From Flavobacterium psychrophilum (GTDB lineage Bacteria; Bacteroidota; Bacteroidia; Flavobacteriales; Flavobacteriaceae): a DNA stretch of 64,000 bases. Position numbers and translations under genes: made by a program. The notes under the pieces are model-generated. The model made no database searches. It was not told where the DNA came from and saw only the letters and a list, made by a program, of their open reading frames with translations. Position 1 is the stretch's first letter; each line of letters starts with the position of its first letter. This document shows positions 24,195-34,034 of the stretch, piece after piece. The stretch covers positions 66,292 through 130,291 of the forward strand of contig CAMAWT010000008.1 in NCBI GenBank assembly GCA_945862065.1, written 5' to 3'.

Positions 24195-24794
24195 TTATTT
24201 AGCTTCTTTTTTGTCAAAATTGAATTCTACATTTGGAGCTTTTTCTGCACCTTCAACCGATTTGAAATAAGGTTTTTCTATAAATCCAAAAATACCTGCA
24301 AACAAACTGTTTGGGAATGTTTTAATGTGTGTATTATATGGTTTAACGGCCTCATTAAAACGTGTTCTAGCTGTTAAAATTTGATTTTCTGTACTAGTAA
24401 GTTCCGCCTGAAGGTTTAAAAACCCTTGATTGGCTTGCAAACTCGGATAGTTTTCTACGGTAACCAACAATCTAGAAAGTGCACTTTGATTTTGATTAAA
24501 TTTCTCTAATTGTTCTGGTGTAATATTAGTTGGATCTACCACGGTTTTAGTTGCATTTGCTCTAGCTTGAACAACCGCTTCTAATGTTCCTTTTTCATAT
24601 TCTGCAGCGCCTTGCACTGTTTTTACTAAATTTACAATTAGGTCGTTACGTCTTTGATACGTTGTTTCAACATTTCCCCAAGCTTCTTCAATATTTTGAT
24701 TTAATGTCACCGCGGTGTTGTTAATTCCTTTAAACCAAGAGTATCCAATGATGACTACTACAGCTACGATTATCCAAGGCAAAAATTTTTTCAT
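24195..24794 (-). CDS. lemA: LemA family protein
   Basis: 199 residues, with a membrane anchor (about 5-22, PWIIVAVVVIIGYSWFKG) and the coiled-coil LemA domain: NQNIEEAWGNVETTYQRRND, VQGAAEYEKGTLEAVVQARA, LLVTVENYPSLQANQGFLNL and TRFNEAVKPYNTHIKTFPNS. LemA proteins are membrane-anchored with a periplasmic helix bundle; their molecular role is unknown. It is followed 9 bases later by the TPM pair. Confidence 0.95.
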   Translation of the reverse strand: MKKFLPWIIVAVVVIIGYSWFKGINNTAVTLNQNIEEAWGNVETTYQRRNDLIVNLVKTVQGAAEYEKGTLEAVVQARANATKTVVDPTNITPEQLEKFNQNQSALSRLLVTVENYPSLQANQGFLNLQAELTSTENQILTARTRFNEAVKPYNTHIKTFPNSLFAGIFGFIEKPYFKSVEGAEKAPNVEFNFDKKEAK

Positions 24795-24829
24795 AATTTT
24801 TAATTTTTAATTTTCTTTTTATTTATTGT

Positions 24830-25162
24830 TTAAATTGAATTCTTAATACTCAATAATTGTGCCTTAATTGATTCTAATTTACTTATTATTTCAAATTTGT
24901 CCAATGTCTTTTTTTGACCTTCCTTCAAATGTGTTTTGGCGCCATCCAAAGTAAAACCTCTTTCTTTGACCAAATGAAAAATTAACTGCAAGTTTTTTAC
25001 GTCTTCTTGGGTAAACATTCTATTTCCTTTAGCATTTTTTTTAGGTTTCAAGATGTCAAATTCTTTGTCCCAAAAACGAATAAGCGAGGCATTCACATTA
25101 AAGGCTTCAGCAATTTCACCAATGCTAAAATATAGTTTATCTTTTGAAAGTTGGATGTGCAT
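24830..25162 (-). CDS. MerR family transcriptional regulator
   Basis: 110 residues. A winged-helix DNA-binding domain (about 8-75) with YFSIGEIAEAFNVNASLIRFWDKEF at its start: the recognition helix is normal but the family's usual Tyr is replaced by Phe/Trp, and no C-terminal metal-binding cysteines are seen, so it is not a classical metal sensor. The rest forms a coiled-coil dimerisation helix. It shares one base with the stop of the M23 peptidase gene. Whether it regulates the cluster is not shown. Confidence 0.88.
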   Translation of the reverse strand: MHIQLSKDKLYFSIGEIAEAFNVNASLIRFWDKEFDILKPKKNAKGNRMFTQEDVKNLQLIFHLVKERGFTLDGAKTHLKEGQKKTLDKFEIISKLESIKAQLLSIKNSI

Positions 25163-26142
25163 TAGTCTAATGATTGATTTTCTTGGTTTGCAATTTTTGA
25201 AATGGTTACATATTCAGCAGCCGAAATATTCCCATAATAAAAATTAATAGGGTTAACTACTTTTCCGTCTTTGTGAACTTCATAATGTAAGTGCGGCGCT
25301 TCACTTCTGCCGGTGCTTCCCACATAACCAATAACATCGCCTCTTTTTATTCTTTTTCCAGGTCTTACATTGTACTTGCTTAAATGGGCATATAATGTTA
25401 AATATCCATAACCGTGATTTATTTCAATATGATTTCCGTATCCAGAAAGTGAATTATCTGCCCTTTTGACAACTCCATCACCTGTTGCATAAATAGGAGT
25501 GCCAGATCTGGCAGAAAAATCCATGCCTCGGTGCATTTTTCTTGCTTTGGTAAACGGATCACTTCTGTATCCAAACCCAGAGGCCATTCTTTTTAATTCC
25601 TCATTTTTTACTGGTTGTATGGCCGGTATCGCACTCAAAATCTTATCTTTAGCTTTAGCTAATTTTAAAATTTGATCCAATGATTTTGATTGAACAACCA
25701 ATTGTTTGGTAATAACATCAACCCGTTTGGAGGTATTTACAACTAATTGTGAATTGTCAAATCCTTCTAATTCTTTGTATCTGTTTTTACCAATTATCCC
25801 CGATTTTCTGATCTCATCATTTATTGGAGCAGCGTTAAAAAATGTTCGGTATAAGTTATTATCTCGATCTTCAATATTCGCCATAACTTCTTCTAAATCA
25901 CCTACTTTTTTATTTAAAATATTATATCGAAGTTTTAAATTATCAATTTCTCTAGCTTGTAATTTGTCTTTTGGAGTTTTAAAAAAAGGAGTATTCATTA
26001 AAAGCACCAAACAAATAAAACCAAATAATGCCGATGCCACTAGAAATAACAACACATAAGCAAATTTCTTTCTCTTTTTTGTGTTGATTTTTCTGTAGGC
26101 TAAATTTTCGGTATCGTAATAATACTTAACTTTCTTCGACAT
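25162..26142 (-). CDS. M23 family metallopeptidase, membrane anchored
   Basis: 326 residues: membrane helix about 28-50, a coiled-coil stretch (about 60-95), and a C-terminal LytM domain. Zn ligands are visible in HRGMDFSARSGTP (His and Asp) and in HLHYEV (second His pair); GYGNHIEINHGYGYLTLYAH is the central motif. M23 enzymes cut peptide cross-links of peptidoglycan or activate amidases; as both ligands are intact, this one should be active. First gene of a minus-strand cluster with MerR, LemA and TPM genes. Confidence 0.93.
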   Translation of the reverse strand: MSKKVKYYYDTENLAYRKINTKKRKKFAYVLLFLVASALFGFICLVLLMNTPFFKTPKDKLQAREIDNLKLRYNILNKKVGDLEEVMANIEDRDNNLYRTFFNAAPINDEIRKSGIIGKNRYKELEGFDNSQLVVNTSKRVDVITKQLVVQSKSLDQILKLAKAKDKILSAIPAIQPVKNEELKRMASGFGYRSDPFTKARKMHRGMDFSARSGTPIYATGDGVVKRADNSLSGYGNHIEINHGYGYLTLYAHLSKYNVRPGKRIKRGDVIGYVGSTGRSEAPHLHYEVHKDGKVVNPINFYYGNISAAEYVTISKIANQENQSLD

Positions 26143-26525
26143 TTCTTAAATTATATTATTTTTGCAACATCCAAGTTACATAAAATAGTTGTATTTACAA
26201 AATTAATAAATGTTTTGAATTTTTCTTTACATTCATTCTAAACTTTCGATATATTTGAAAATACACTACTTTTGTGCTTCAATTATCGGCAAATTAAATC
26301 AATGATTTTTTTGTTAGATGAAAAAAATAACAATGAGCCTTTTCCAGCTTTTCGTTGCAAGTTCTCGTTACTATAACTTTTTTCCAAGAAATATCAGGAG
26401 CTTCCGTTGGTCGCTCTGCCATTTCAAGAAAAAATAGAAATAGTAAACTCGAAGCTTTCCACTTCTATCTGGGGCTTAACGGTAGCAGAAAAGTAAGTTA
26501 ATAAGATAATAAGTAAAATATAACA
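26143..26525. other. Divergent region between the M23 peptidase gene and alaS
   Basis: Holds candidate -7 boxes in both directions (minus: TAATTTTG, 26198-26205; plus: TACTTTTG, 26267-26274) and hairpin copy E. The plus-strand box would give alaS a leader of about 245 bases. Confidence 0.5.
26344..26480 (+). repeat. Intergenic hairpin element, copy E (diverged)
   Basis: Left arm CCAGCTTTTCGTTGCAAGTT and right arm GCTTTCCACTTCTATCTGGG match the family, but the interior is about 90 bases and only partly self-complementary (TTACTAT / ATAGTAA). It lies in the alaS leader. Confidence 0.5.
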
Positions 26526-29162
26526 ATGAAATCACAAGACGTACGCAAACAATTTTTGGTTTTTTTTCAAACTAAAGGACACCTTATCGTTCCTTCGGCT
26601 CCAATAGTTCTAAAAGACGACCCAACTCTAATGTTTAATAACTCAGGAATGGCGCAGTTTAAAGAATATTTTTTAGGTAACGGAACACCAAAAAATAATC
26701 GAATTGCTGATACGCAAAAATGTCTTCGTGTTTCTGGAAAGCATAACGATTTAGAAGATGTTGGTTTTGACACCTACCACCATACCATGTTTGAAATGCT
26801 TGGAAATTGGTCTTTTGGCGATTATTTCAAGAAAGAAGCCATCAATTGGGCTTGGGAATTATTGACTGAGGTCTATAAAATTCCAAAAGAGAACTTATAC
26901 GTTTCTGTTTTTGAAGGAAATCCAGACGAAAACGTTCCTTTTGATCAGGAGGCTTGGGATTTATGGAAGGAATTGATTGATGAGGATCGAATTATTCTAG
27001 GAAATAAAAAAGATAATTTCTGGGAAATGGGCGATCAAGGACCATGCGGACCATGTTCAGAAATACACGTTGATTTGCGTTCAGATGCAGAAAAAGCCTT
27101 AGTTTCTGGTAAAAGTTTGGTTAACAATGATCATCCGCAAGTAGTGGAAATTTGGAACAATGTATTTATGGAATTCAACCGAAAAGCCGATGGTTCTTTA
27201 GAAAAATTACCCGCGCAACATGTTGATACCGGAATGGGATTTGAGCGTTTGTGTATGGCGTTGCAAGGAAAAACATCAAATTATGATACCGATGTTTTTA
27301 CGCCGCTAATTGAAAAAATAGAACAAATTACGGGTTTAAAATACACATCCAACGAAATTCAAAACATTTCAGAAGAACAAAATAAAACGAATATCGCTAT
27401 TCGTGTGGTTGCAGACCACGTTCGTGCGGTAGCTTTCGCTATTGCGGATGGTCAATTGCCCTCCAATACAGGAGCAGGTTATGTAATTCGACGAATTTTG
27501 CGCCGTGCCATCCGTTACGGATTTACCTTTTTGAATACAAAAGAGCCATTTATTTATGAGTTGGTTGCGGTTTTATCCAACCAAATGAGTGATTTTTTTC
27601 CAGAAATCAAATCACAACAAAACTTGGTTACCAATGTAATTCGAGAAGAAGAAGCATCGTTTTTAAGAACGTTGGATCAAGGACTACAATTGCTAGAAAA
27701 TGTAATGAATCAGACTACCGGATCTGAAATTTCTGGGGAGAAAGCTTTTGAATTGTATGATACTTTTGGATTTCCAATTGACTTAACCGCTTTGATTTTA
27801 AGAGAAAGAGGTTATTTATTAGATGAAGCTGGTTTTGAAAAAGCCATGCAAGAACAAAAATCTCGTTCTCGCGCTGCTTCGGAAGTTTCAACCGAAGATT
27901 GGTCGGTTTTAATTCCTGGAAATGTAGAACAATTTGTAGGCTATGACCAAACAGAAAACGAGGTTAAAATCTCTAGAATTAGAAAAATTGATAGTAAAAA
28001 AGAGGGTGTTTTGTACCAAATCGTTTTAGATAATACACCTTTTTATCCTGAAGGCGGTGGTCAAGTTGGCGATAAAGGAACTTTAGTTTCTGCCAATGAA
28101 TCAATTGAAATCATCGATACTAAAAAAGAGAACAATCTTATTTTACATTTGGCGAAGCAATTACCTGAAAATGTAACGGCTAGTTTTGTAGCAAAAGTAA
28201 ATACAGATTTAAGAACCTTATCGTCTCGAAATCACTCGGCTACTCATTTGATGCACCAAGCTTTGAGAAGTATTTTAGGAACTCACGTAGAGCAAAAAGG
28301 ATCATTGGTAAACCCAAATTACTTGCGTTTTGACTTTTCACATTTCGCTAAAATGACTGAGGACGAATTGCAAGCGATAGAAGATTTTGTAAATGCCCGC
28401 ATTCAAGAGCAATTACCTTTGATAGAACGAAGAAGTATTCCAATTCAACAAGCTTTGGACGAAGGTGCGATGGCGTTGTTTGGTGAAAAATACGGGGATA
28501 ACGTGCGCGCCATTAAATTTGGCGAAAGCATGGAATTGTGTGGAGGTATTCATGTGAACAATACAGCTGAAATTTGGCATTTTAAAATAGTTTCTGAAGG
28601 AGCAGTTGCAGCAGGAATCCGACGTATTGAAGCCATTACAAGCGACGCAGTTAAAGCTCATTTTGCTTCTTATGAAAATACATTAAATGAGATAAAAGTG
28701 TCGTTGAAAAATCCGCAAGATATATTGAAAGCCGTCCATAATTTACAAGATGAAAATGCGAAGTTGGCGAAACAAATAGAGGCTTTGGTAAAAGACAAAG
28801 TGAAAAATTTGAAAACGAGTTTAGTTTCTCAAATTCAAGAGGTTAACGGAATTCAATTTTTAGCAACACAAGTAGATTTGAATCCAGAAGGGGCGAAAGA
28901 TTTAGCGTATGAATTAGGGAATTTAGGCACTAATTTATTCTTAGTTTTGGCTACAGCCGATGAAGATAAACCGATGTTAACGTGCTACATTTCGAAAGAA
29001 TTAGTAGCTGATAAAAATCTAAATGCCGGACAAGTAGTTCGAGAATTAGGAAAGTTTATTCAAGGTGGAGGCGGCGGACAACCGTTCTTTGCTACCGCAG
29101 GCGGAAAAAATACAGCCGGAATTGCCGATGCTTTGGAAAAAGCGATTGATGTTGTACAATAA
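26526..29162 (+). CDS. alaS: Alanyl-tRNA synthetase
   Basis: 878 residues, full length. Class II catalytic core with [14 protein letters not shown] [17 protein letters not shown], the [17 protein letters not shown] motif region and [17 protein letters not shown]; the editing domain follows with the Zn motif [12 protein letters not shown] and the CGGIHV pair; the C-Ala domain ends in [15 protein letters not shown]. It charges tRNA-Ala and edits mischarged Ser and Gly. Followed after 15 bases by a coiled-coil protein gene. Confidence 0.97.
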   Translation: MKSQDVRKQFLVFFQTKGHLIVPSAPIVLKDDPTLMFNNSGMAQFKEYFLGNGTPKNNRIADTQKCLRVSGKHNDLEDVGFDTYHHTMFEMLGNWSFGDYFKKEAINWAWELLTEVYKIPKENLYVSVFEGNPDENVPFDQEAWDLWKELIDEDRIILGNKKDNFWEMGDQGPCGPCSEIHVDLRSDAEKALVSGKSLVNNDHPQVVEIWNNVFMEFNRKADGSLEKLPAQHVDTGMGFERLCMALQGKTSNYDTDVFTPLIEKIEQITGLKYTSNEIQNISEEQNKTNIAIRVVADHVRAVAFAIADGQLPSNTGAGYVIRRILRRAIRYGFTFLNTKEPFIYELVAVLSNQMSDFFPEIKSQQNLVTNVIREEEASFLRTLDQGLQLLENVMNQTTGSEISGEKAFELYDTFGFPIDLTALILRERGYLLDEAGFEKAMQEQKSRSRAASEVSTEDWSVLIPGNVEQFVGYDQTENEVKISRIRKIDSKKEGVLYQIVLDNTPFYPEGGGQVGDKGTLVSANESIEIIDTKKENNLILHLAKQLPENVTASFVAKVNTDLRTLSSRNHSATHLMHQALRSILGTHVEQKGSLVNPNYLRFDFSHFAKMTEDELQAIEDFVNARIQEQLPLIERRSIPIQQALDEGAMALFGEKYGDNVRAIKFGESMELCGGIHVNNTAEIWHFKIVSEGAVAAGIRRIEAITSDAVKAHFASYENTLNEIKVSLKNPQDILKAVHNLQDENAKLAKQIEALVKDKVKNLKTSLVSQIQEVNGIQFLATQVDLNPEGAKDLAYELGNLGTNLFLVLATADEDKPMLTCYISKELVADKNLNAGQVVRELGKFIQGGGGGQPFFATAGGKNTAGIADALEKAIDVVQ

Positions 29163-29177
29163 TTAAAAATAAATAAC

Positions 29178-29645
29178 ATGAGAAATGTAGTATTCGCCTT
29201 TTTTTTGATGGTATCAGCCAGTGTGTTTTCACAAAATTATAATGTGAACAATCAGATTCAAAACCAACAGCGCATGATGCAGCAAAATCAGCAGATGTTG
29301 ATGCAACAGCAGCAAATGAGAGCGCAGCAACAACAGTTGCGAATGATGATGCAAATGCAACGCAACCAGTTTTCGTTGGAAGATTATGTAATGAAGGAAA
29401 CCAAAAAAGTGAAAAAATTATCTGAAAAAAATCAGGAATTAGCCACAAAATTGTCTGAATTACAAAATAGCAATGAGAAGGATCAAAGTAAAATAGATAA
29501 ATTGAATTCGAAAATTGAAAAAAATAAGTCGAAAATAAATAAATCTTCAGAAGTTATAACTTCTTTAAATTCTCAAATTGAAGCTAAAAAAGCAGAGATT
29601 GAAAAATATAAGAAAGAAGCGGAAGCCAAAAAACTTCAAAAATAA
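29178..29645 (+). CDS. Secreted Gln-rich coiled-coil protein
   Basis: 155 residues: a signal peptide (about 1-18), then a stretch dominated by Gln and Met (residues 25-70, with runs such as QQQQMRAQQQQ), then a long heptad-repeat coiled coil (about 75-155) rich in Lys, Glu and Ser. No catalytic motif. Probably a periplasmic structural protein. Located 15 bases after alaS and followed by a terminator, so likely cotranscribed with alaS without shared function. Confidence 0.7.
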   Translation: MRNVVFAFFLMVSASVFSQNYNVNNQIQNQQRMMQQNQQMLMQQQQMRAQQQQLRMMMQMQRNQFSLEDYVMKETKKVKKLSEKNQELATKLSELQNSNEKDQSKIDKLNSKIEKNKSKINKSSEVITSLNSQIEAKKAEIEKYKKEAEAKKLQK

Positions 29646-29684
29646 TTAGAAAAAGAAAAAAAATCTGAATAAAAATTTCATTTA

Positions 29685-29720
29685 AAAACTCAAATTTGGT
29701 TCTCAATTTTGAGTTTTTTT
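29685..29720 (+). terminator. Terminator after the coiled-coil gene
   Basis: AACTCAAATT and AATTTTGAGTT form a stem with one bulged A, followed by T7. Confidence 0.85.
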
Positions 29721-29784
29721 ATACTAATTATTCAAAAAAGAAAAAATCTAATTGGTTATTAAGCATTTTAATTTTAGAAATCAA

Positions 29785-29792
29785 TATTTTTG
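29785..29792 (+). promoter_or_regulatory. Candidate -7 box for the GSCFA gene
   Basis: TATTTTTG, 19 bases before the ATG. No TTG at standard spacing. Confidence 0.4.
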
Positions 29793-29811
29793 TATTTGAA
29801 ATTAGCAACTT

Positions 29812-30762
29812 ATGAATTTTACCACACCTATTACAATTCCAAAAAACAATTTTCCAATTGATTTTTCGTCAGAAATTATTACATTAGGATCTTGCTTTTC
29901 TGATTCAATGGGTGTTAAATTCAAACATTATAAATTTTCAGTAAATGCAAATCCGTTTGGGGTCATTTTTAATCCAATATCTATAGAAAAATTAATTAAG
30001 AGAGCGGTTGATGTGGATTGGTTTACAGAAAACGATTTGGTTTATCATCAAGAACTTTGGCATTCATTTGATGTTCATTCCGATTTTAGTTCGACAGATA
30101 AAAGTTTGATGTTAAATCAATTGAATAGTACACTTAAAGATTTTGTAGAATATTTAAAATCAGCTTCTCATTGTTACATTACTTTTGGTTCGGCTTGGGT
30201 TTATGTTGAAAATCAATCAAATCAAGTAGTTTCGAATTGTCATAAATTTCCTCAAATTAATTTTAAAAAAAAACTGCTTTCAGTTGATGAAATTGAGAAA
30301 TCTGTAAAAGCGACTATTGCTCTTATTAAACACATTAATTCAACGTGTAATTTAATTTTTACGGTATCACCAGTACGTCATATTAAAGATGGTTTTGTCG
30401 AAAATCAACGAAGCAAATCACATTTAATTACGGCTATTCATAACTGTATTTCAAGCAATAATAACTATTTTCCTTCGTTTGAAATCATGATTGACGAACT
30501 TCGCGACTATCGGTTTTATGCTTCTGATATGCTTCATCCATCGCAAATAGCCCTTGATTATATTTGGGAAAAATTTTCAATTTCTTCAATAGATACTAAA
30601 TTAAAAGATATTTTATTAGAAATAGATTCCATTCAGAAATCGTTGGCTCACAGAGCGTTCAATCCGGCTACTGAAAGTCATAAAAAATTTCTAAAAAATC
30701 TTGATTCAAAAATTCAAAAACTTCAATCAATTCATCCAAAAATTAACTTCAGCTATGAATAA
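29812..30762 (+). CDS. GSCFA family protein
   Basis: 316 residues. The family is named for the motif GSCFS, present at about residues 26-30, followed by ANPFGVIFNP; the whole matches PF08885. The fold is predicted to be of SGNH-hydrolase type, so a lipase or esterase activity is possible but unproven. No signal peptide. It overlaps the following DUF4230 gene by 8 bases. Confidence 0.88.
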   Translation: MNFTTPITIPKNNFPIDFSSEIITLGSCFSDSMGVKFKHYKFSVNANPFGVIFNPISIEKLIKRAVDVDWFTENDLVYHQELWHSFDVHSDFSSTDKSLMLNQLNSTLKDFVEYLKSASHCYITFGSAWVYVENQSNQVVSNCHKFPQINFKKKLLSVDEIEKSVKATIALIKHINSTCNLIFTVSPVRHIKDGFVENQRSKSHLITAIHNCISSNNNYFPSFEIMIDELRDYRFYASDMLHPSQIALDYIWEKFSISSIDTKLKDILLEIDSIQKSLAHRAFNPATESHKKFLKNLDSKIQKLQSIHPKINFSYE

Positions 30763-31429
30763 AAACTCAAACACAAACCCGTCATTTGCCACAGCTTTTT
30801 TAACTTCCACATCAAAAACATTATTGACATATATTATAATCATTGGCTTATTGTTAATCATTGGATACCAAATGATTCATTCAAATTCTGAATCTTCAAC
30901 GGTAGAATATGATACTAATATCATTCAAAAACAAATTTTAAATGTTGGTAAATTAGTCGTAACGGAAGGTCATTTTTCAGAAGTGATGACCTACAAAGAT
31001 CAAAAAAAGTATCTGATGGACATGATTTCTTTTGAAAAAAAAGCACTCGTTGTTATCAATGCAGAAGCAACCGTTTCTTTCGATTTAAGTAAGATGAAAT
31101 ATGATATTGATGCCAAAAACAAAACGGTTACAATTACCTATATTCCCAAAGAAGAATTAAAAATTTATCCAGATATTAAATTTTATGATGTGGAGCAAAG
31201 CACACTAAATGAGTTTACGGGTACTGATTACAACAAAATAAACAAAATTGTCAAAGCTAATCTGACCAAAAAACTTCAGAAATCCTCATTGATAACCAAT
31301 GCCAAAAACCGACTCGTAAGTGAATTGTCAAAAATTTTAATTTTAACCAATTCGATGGGATGGAAATTGCAATATAACGGCTACGAAATAAATTCCAAAA
31401 ATCAATTTTTATTAAATCAAAAAAGTTAA
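30755..31429 (+). CDS. DUF4230 domain protein
   Basis: 224 residues from ATG at 30755. The frame is open further upstream (to 30701), but that part lies inside the GSCFA gene, and the ATG is followed by a normal hydrophilic N-terminus and a membrane helix (about 22-43). The DUF4230 region (about 60-190) holds SFEKKALVVINAEATVSFDL. Likely membrane-anchored with an extracytoplasmic domain; function unknown. Its stop codon shares the TTAA with the convergent hydroxylase gene. Confidence 0.85.
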   Translation: MNKNSNTNPSFATAFLTSTSKTLLTYIIIIGLLLIIGYQMIHSNSESSTVEYDTNIIQKQILNVGKLVVTEGHFSEVMTYKDQKKYLMDMISFEKKALVVINAEATVSFDLSKMKYDIDAKNKTVTITYIPKEELKIYPDIKFYDVEQSTLNEFTGTDYNKINKIVKANLTKKLQKSSLITNAKNRLVSELSKILILTNSMGWKLQYNGYEINSKNQFLLNQKS

Positions 31430-33180
31430 ACAGTTGCCTTTTGAATAATCAATTCTAAGCCATTCGAAATCAACTTGTTAATTTCAGGTCGCTTTTCTTT
31501 TAGTGCTTTTAAATGACTAATCACTTTTTGCAACATTTCTTGATTATTTTGTAGTTCAAACAATTCAGCAATTTCAATTGAAAGCAACCAATCTTTTGGA
31601 TGGTTTTCAACTAAGTTCTCAAATATATCTTCGATAGATTCCTCACTCTTGCCTTCTCTTATCAAACGTATGGTTTGGTAAAGTTTTTCTAAATTCTCTT
31701 TTTCTTCAGATTTAAGTGCCTTTATAGTGTGTGAATTTGGAACGTGATCAATGCTGTCAAAACTATTTACATCAGCCGGACCAGAAAAAGCGGAAATCAC
31801 TTTTTTGCCTACAGCCATGTCATAAACACCCCATTCTGGTTGAAAAAGAATGGTTTCATGGTGTTTCACCGTACAATTTTCAAAACTTATCAAAATTATT
31901 TGACCTTGTAAATTTCTTGAACCTGTAATTATTTTCCCAGAAACGGTAATGCCACCCTCAAATTCCAAAGTCACTTCTTCAGCTTCATAAATATCATAAG
32001 CGCGTAAATCTCTCGGACTCATATCTTCTATAGCAAGATTAATTCCTTTCAGTTTGCCAATCGGGCTACCAAATCCTTCTGGATGTCTTTTAGTTCCATG
32101 CCCAACTAATTCCTTTTCTCTGTTGGAAAGTGCTGTTTTTCCTGTAGTTTGAATATATATTGGTTTGCCTTCATGCGAAATTACATTCGTGAAAACTCCA
32201 GAAATTTGCAAACCGGTACTCAATTCAATGGTTCCCAAAGCATTCGAGTGTATCAATTTTTCAATCCCAGAAAGGCCACCCGTTCGCAATGCCATTGTAT
32301 TTGCAAATTCTTCCAAAACCATACTTAAATGAGCAAAATCGGGAGTTACAAACAATTGGGGTTGTGGTTTGGTAATATCAAAACCTTGGTCGGCAGCTTC
32401 AATCGAATAAGGAAGTTTTTCTACTTCATCAGTCATGCACCACGCACTTTCACCAATACTAGATAGCAATCCAGCACCGTAAATTCTTGGGTCATCAAGC
32501 GTTCCTATCAAACCATATTCAACGGTCCACCAATGTAAATTTCTAATGCGTGACATTTCAGATAATTCGCCCATATTGTTTTGCAAATAGGCAACTTGCT
32601 CCTCGGCTTTCTCAATTTCATCAGCTGGAGTATTTTCAGCTTCTTTCAAAATAGAAAGTAGTCGAATGGCTTCATACAATTCATAATCTCTATTGGATGA
32701 AATGGCTTTGCAACCAATTTCTCCAAAACGACGCAAATATTCCGCATATTCTGGATTGGCAATAATCGGCGCATGCCCAGCTCCTTCATGAATGATGTCT
32801 GGAGCAGGAGTGTATTCAATATGTTCCAACTGTCTGATGTCTGAAGCAATAACAAGCACATTGTAGGCTTGAAATTCCATAAAGGCATTTGGCGGAATAA
32901 AACCATCAACCGCAACGGCAGCCCAACCAATTTCTTTCAGAATTCGGTTCATGCCATACATATTAGGTATGGAATCAATCTCAAGTCCCGTTTTTTGTAA
33001 ACCATCAAGGTACGAACTATGCGCAACTTTTGACAAATAATCAACGTTTTTACGCATTACATACCTCCAAACCGCTTGGTTTATAGAAGTATATTCGCTG
33101 TAATCTTGTGGTTTAATAAATTGTTTCAAGTGCTTCGGAAGCCTATCTATCAAAGGGTTACTTTCAAATTGAGATTCCAT
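31426..33180 (-). CDS. Aromatic amino acid hydroxylase (phenylalanine 4-monooxygenase type)
   Basis: 584 residues from the ATG at 33180 (MESQ); upstream starts at 33186 and 33270 are open, but the latter would add an implausible hydrophobic lead and sits above a likely promoter box at 33203-33210. The iron-binding facial triad of pterin-dependent hydroxylases is visible: His131 and His136 in HEGAGH, Glu154 in FGEIG. The catalytic domain takes up the first half (about 40-330); the C-terminal 250 residues form an extra domain not found in short bacterial PhhA. Expected to hydroxylate Phe to Tyr with tetrahydropterin. It converges on the DUF4230 gene with overlapping stop codons. Confidence 0.9.
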   Translation of the reverse strand: MESQFESNPLIDRLPKHLKQFIKPQDYSEYTSINQAVWRYVMRKNVDYLSKVAHSSYLDGLQKTGLEIDSIPNMYGMNRILKEIGWAAVAVDGFIPPNAFMEFQAYNVLVIASDIRQLEHIEYTPAPDIIHEGAGHAPIIANPEYAEYLRRFGEIGCKAISSNRDYELYEAIRLLSILKEAENTPADEIEKAEEQVAYLQNNMGELSEMSRIRNLHWWTVEYGLIGTLDDPRIYGAGLLSSIGESAWCMTDEVEKLPYSIEAADQGFDITKPQPQLFVTPDFAHLSMVLEEFANTMALRTGGLSGIEKLIHSNALGTIELSTGLQISGVFTNVISHEGKPIYIQTTGKTALSNREKELVGHGTKRHPEGFGSPIGKLKGINLAIEDMSPRDLRAYDIYEAEEVTLEFEGGITVSGKIITGSRNLQGQIILISFENCTVKHHETILFQPEWGVYDMAVGKKVISAFSGPADVNSFDSIDHVPNSHTIKALKSEEKENLEKLYQTIRLIREGKSEESIEDIFENLVENHPKDWLLSIEIAELFELQNNQEMLQKVISHLKALKEKRPEINKLISNGLELIIQKATV

Positions 33181-33202
33181 AGTCATTTGTTTTTTTGAAT
33201 CG

Positions 33203-33210
33203 TAAAGATA
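33203..33210 (-). promoter_or_regulatory. Candidate -7 box for the hydroxylase gene
   Basis: TATCTTTA on the minus strand, one mismatch from TAnnTTTG; it would start transcription near 33197, ruling out the upstream start codon. Confidence 0.4.
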
Positions 33211-33328
33211 TAAAATACTTATCAAATAAAGCACTAGATAAATATGCATTTTTTTATTTAGAGGCGTCAATAAAAAAGAAAAAATGGAGTTAATTGTTCA
33301 TTTTTTTTCTTTTTTATTGACCGGGCTG

Positions 33329-33393
33329 TCCACTATATCTTTTGTTCCGTTGGCACTACACAAAAGGATGCCGTTTCCATCCCTCGCCCGAGA
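33329..33393 (+). repeat. Intergenic hairpin element, copy J
   Basis: Left arm CGGGCTGTCCACTATATC, stem CTTTTGT / ACAAAAG around TCCGTTGGCACT, right arm GATGCCGTTTCCATCCCTCG. Same arms as the right-hand half of copies H and I. Confidence 0.78.
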
Positions 33394-33439
33394 ATATCTT
33401 GTAATTGAAGTTTTAGATTTAAATGATGTTAGTTTTTTA

Positions 33440-33468
33440 CACAAAAAAGAGCTCAAAAGAGCTCTAAT
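33440..33468 (-). terminator. Terminator of the DUF4136 gene
   Basis: AGAGCTC (33448-33454) pairs with GAGCTCT (33459-33465); read on the minus strand a T7 run follows. Confidence 0.8.
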
Positions 33469-33489
33469 TTTATTTAAAATTAACCGGTT

Positions 33490-34017
33490 TTATTTTGCAA
33501 CCGGCGGATATTGCGATAAAATTTTTGTAACAAATTCTTGTATCACCTCGTCTTTTTTGTTAGTGTCTTTTGTAAGTGATCCTTGGCCTTCACCTTGCCA
33601 AATAAGTTCTTTTTGTTTTGCATCAATAAAATCAATATATAATGTGCCAATTGTATTTCTGGTTACCGTTGTTGAGTTGCCTCCCCAAAAAGGATTCCAA
33701 CCCCAGCCATATCCCCAACCAGAGTTGAATTGATTTACACTGACTTCTTCTCTTTCTTTAGTGAAAATATTTACCAACAAATCGGGAGTTTCACTTTTTG
33801 TAAAGCCTTTTGCAGCCATTTGATTGTCTATTGCTTTCAATATTCTGCGTTTATCTAAATCTGAAACTTCAACTTTGTCTATTCCATTTTTATGAAACGC
33901 ATACGTTTTATATTTACTGAAATCAACATTTTTATCATAATCAGAATTAATTTTTATTGCGGCACATGAAGTCAATAAAAATAGTGCTAAAACCGGAAGT
34001 AATTTAAGTAGTTTCAT
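33490..34017 (-). CDS. DUF4136 lipoprotein
   Basis: 175 residues with a lipoprotein signal ending LLTSC (lipidated Cys18). The DUF4136 domain shows DYDKNVDFSKYKTYAF at its start and GTLYIDFIDAKQKELIWQGE toward its end; a Gly/Trp/Asn-rich insert (GWGYGWGWNPFWGG) lies between. Outer-membrane or periplasmic; function unknown. It lies 17 bases downstream of hutU on the same strand, so cotranscription is likely. Confidence 0.88.
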   Translation of the reverse strand: MKLLKLLPVLALFLLTSCAAIKINSDYDKNVDFSKYKTYAFHKNGIDKVEVSDLDKRRILKAIDNQMAAKGFTKSETPDLLVNIFTKEREEVSVNQFNSGWGYGWGWNPFWGGNSTTVTRNTIGTLYIDFIDAKQKELIWQGEGQGSLTKDTNKKDEVIQEFVTKILSQYPPVAK

Positions 34018-34034
34018 AATATGTAGATTTAAAG

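Noticed and set aside
26268..26525. T-box riboswitch in the alaS leader
   Set aside because: No T-box sequence or antiterminator pairing was seen, and T-boxes are not typical of this phylum.
33183..33270. Longer N-terminus for the aromatic amino acid hydroxylase
   Set aside because: The added 28-30 residues are hydrophobic with no counterpart in the family and precede a likely promoter box.
33284..33733. Plus-strand 149-residue ORF opposite the DUF4136 gene
   Set aside because: It crosses a hairpin element and terminator and has no family features; the minus-strand lipoprotein is well supported.
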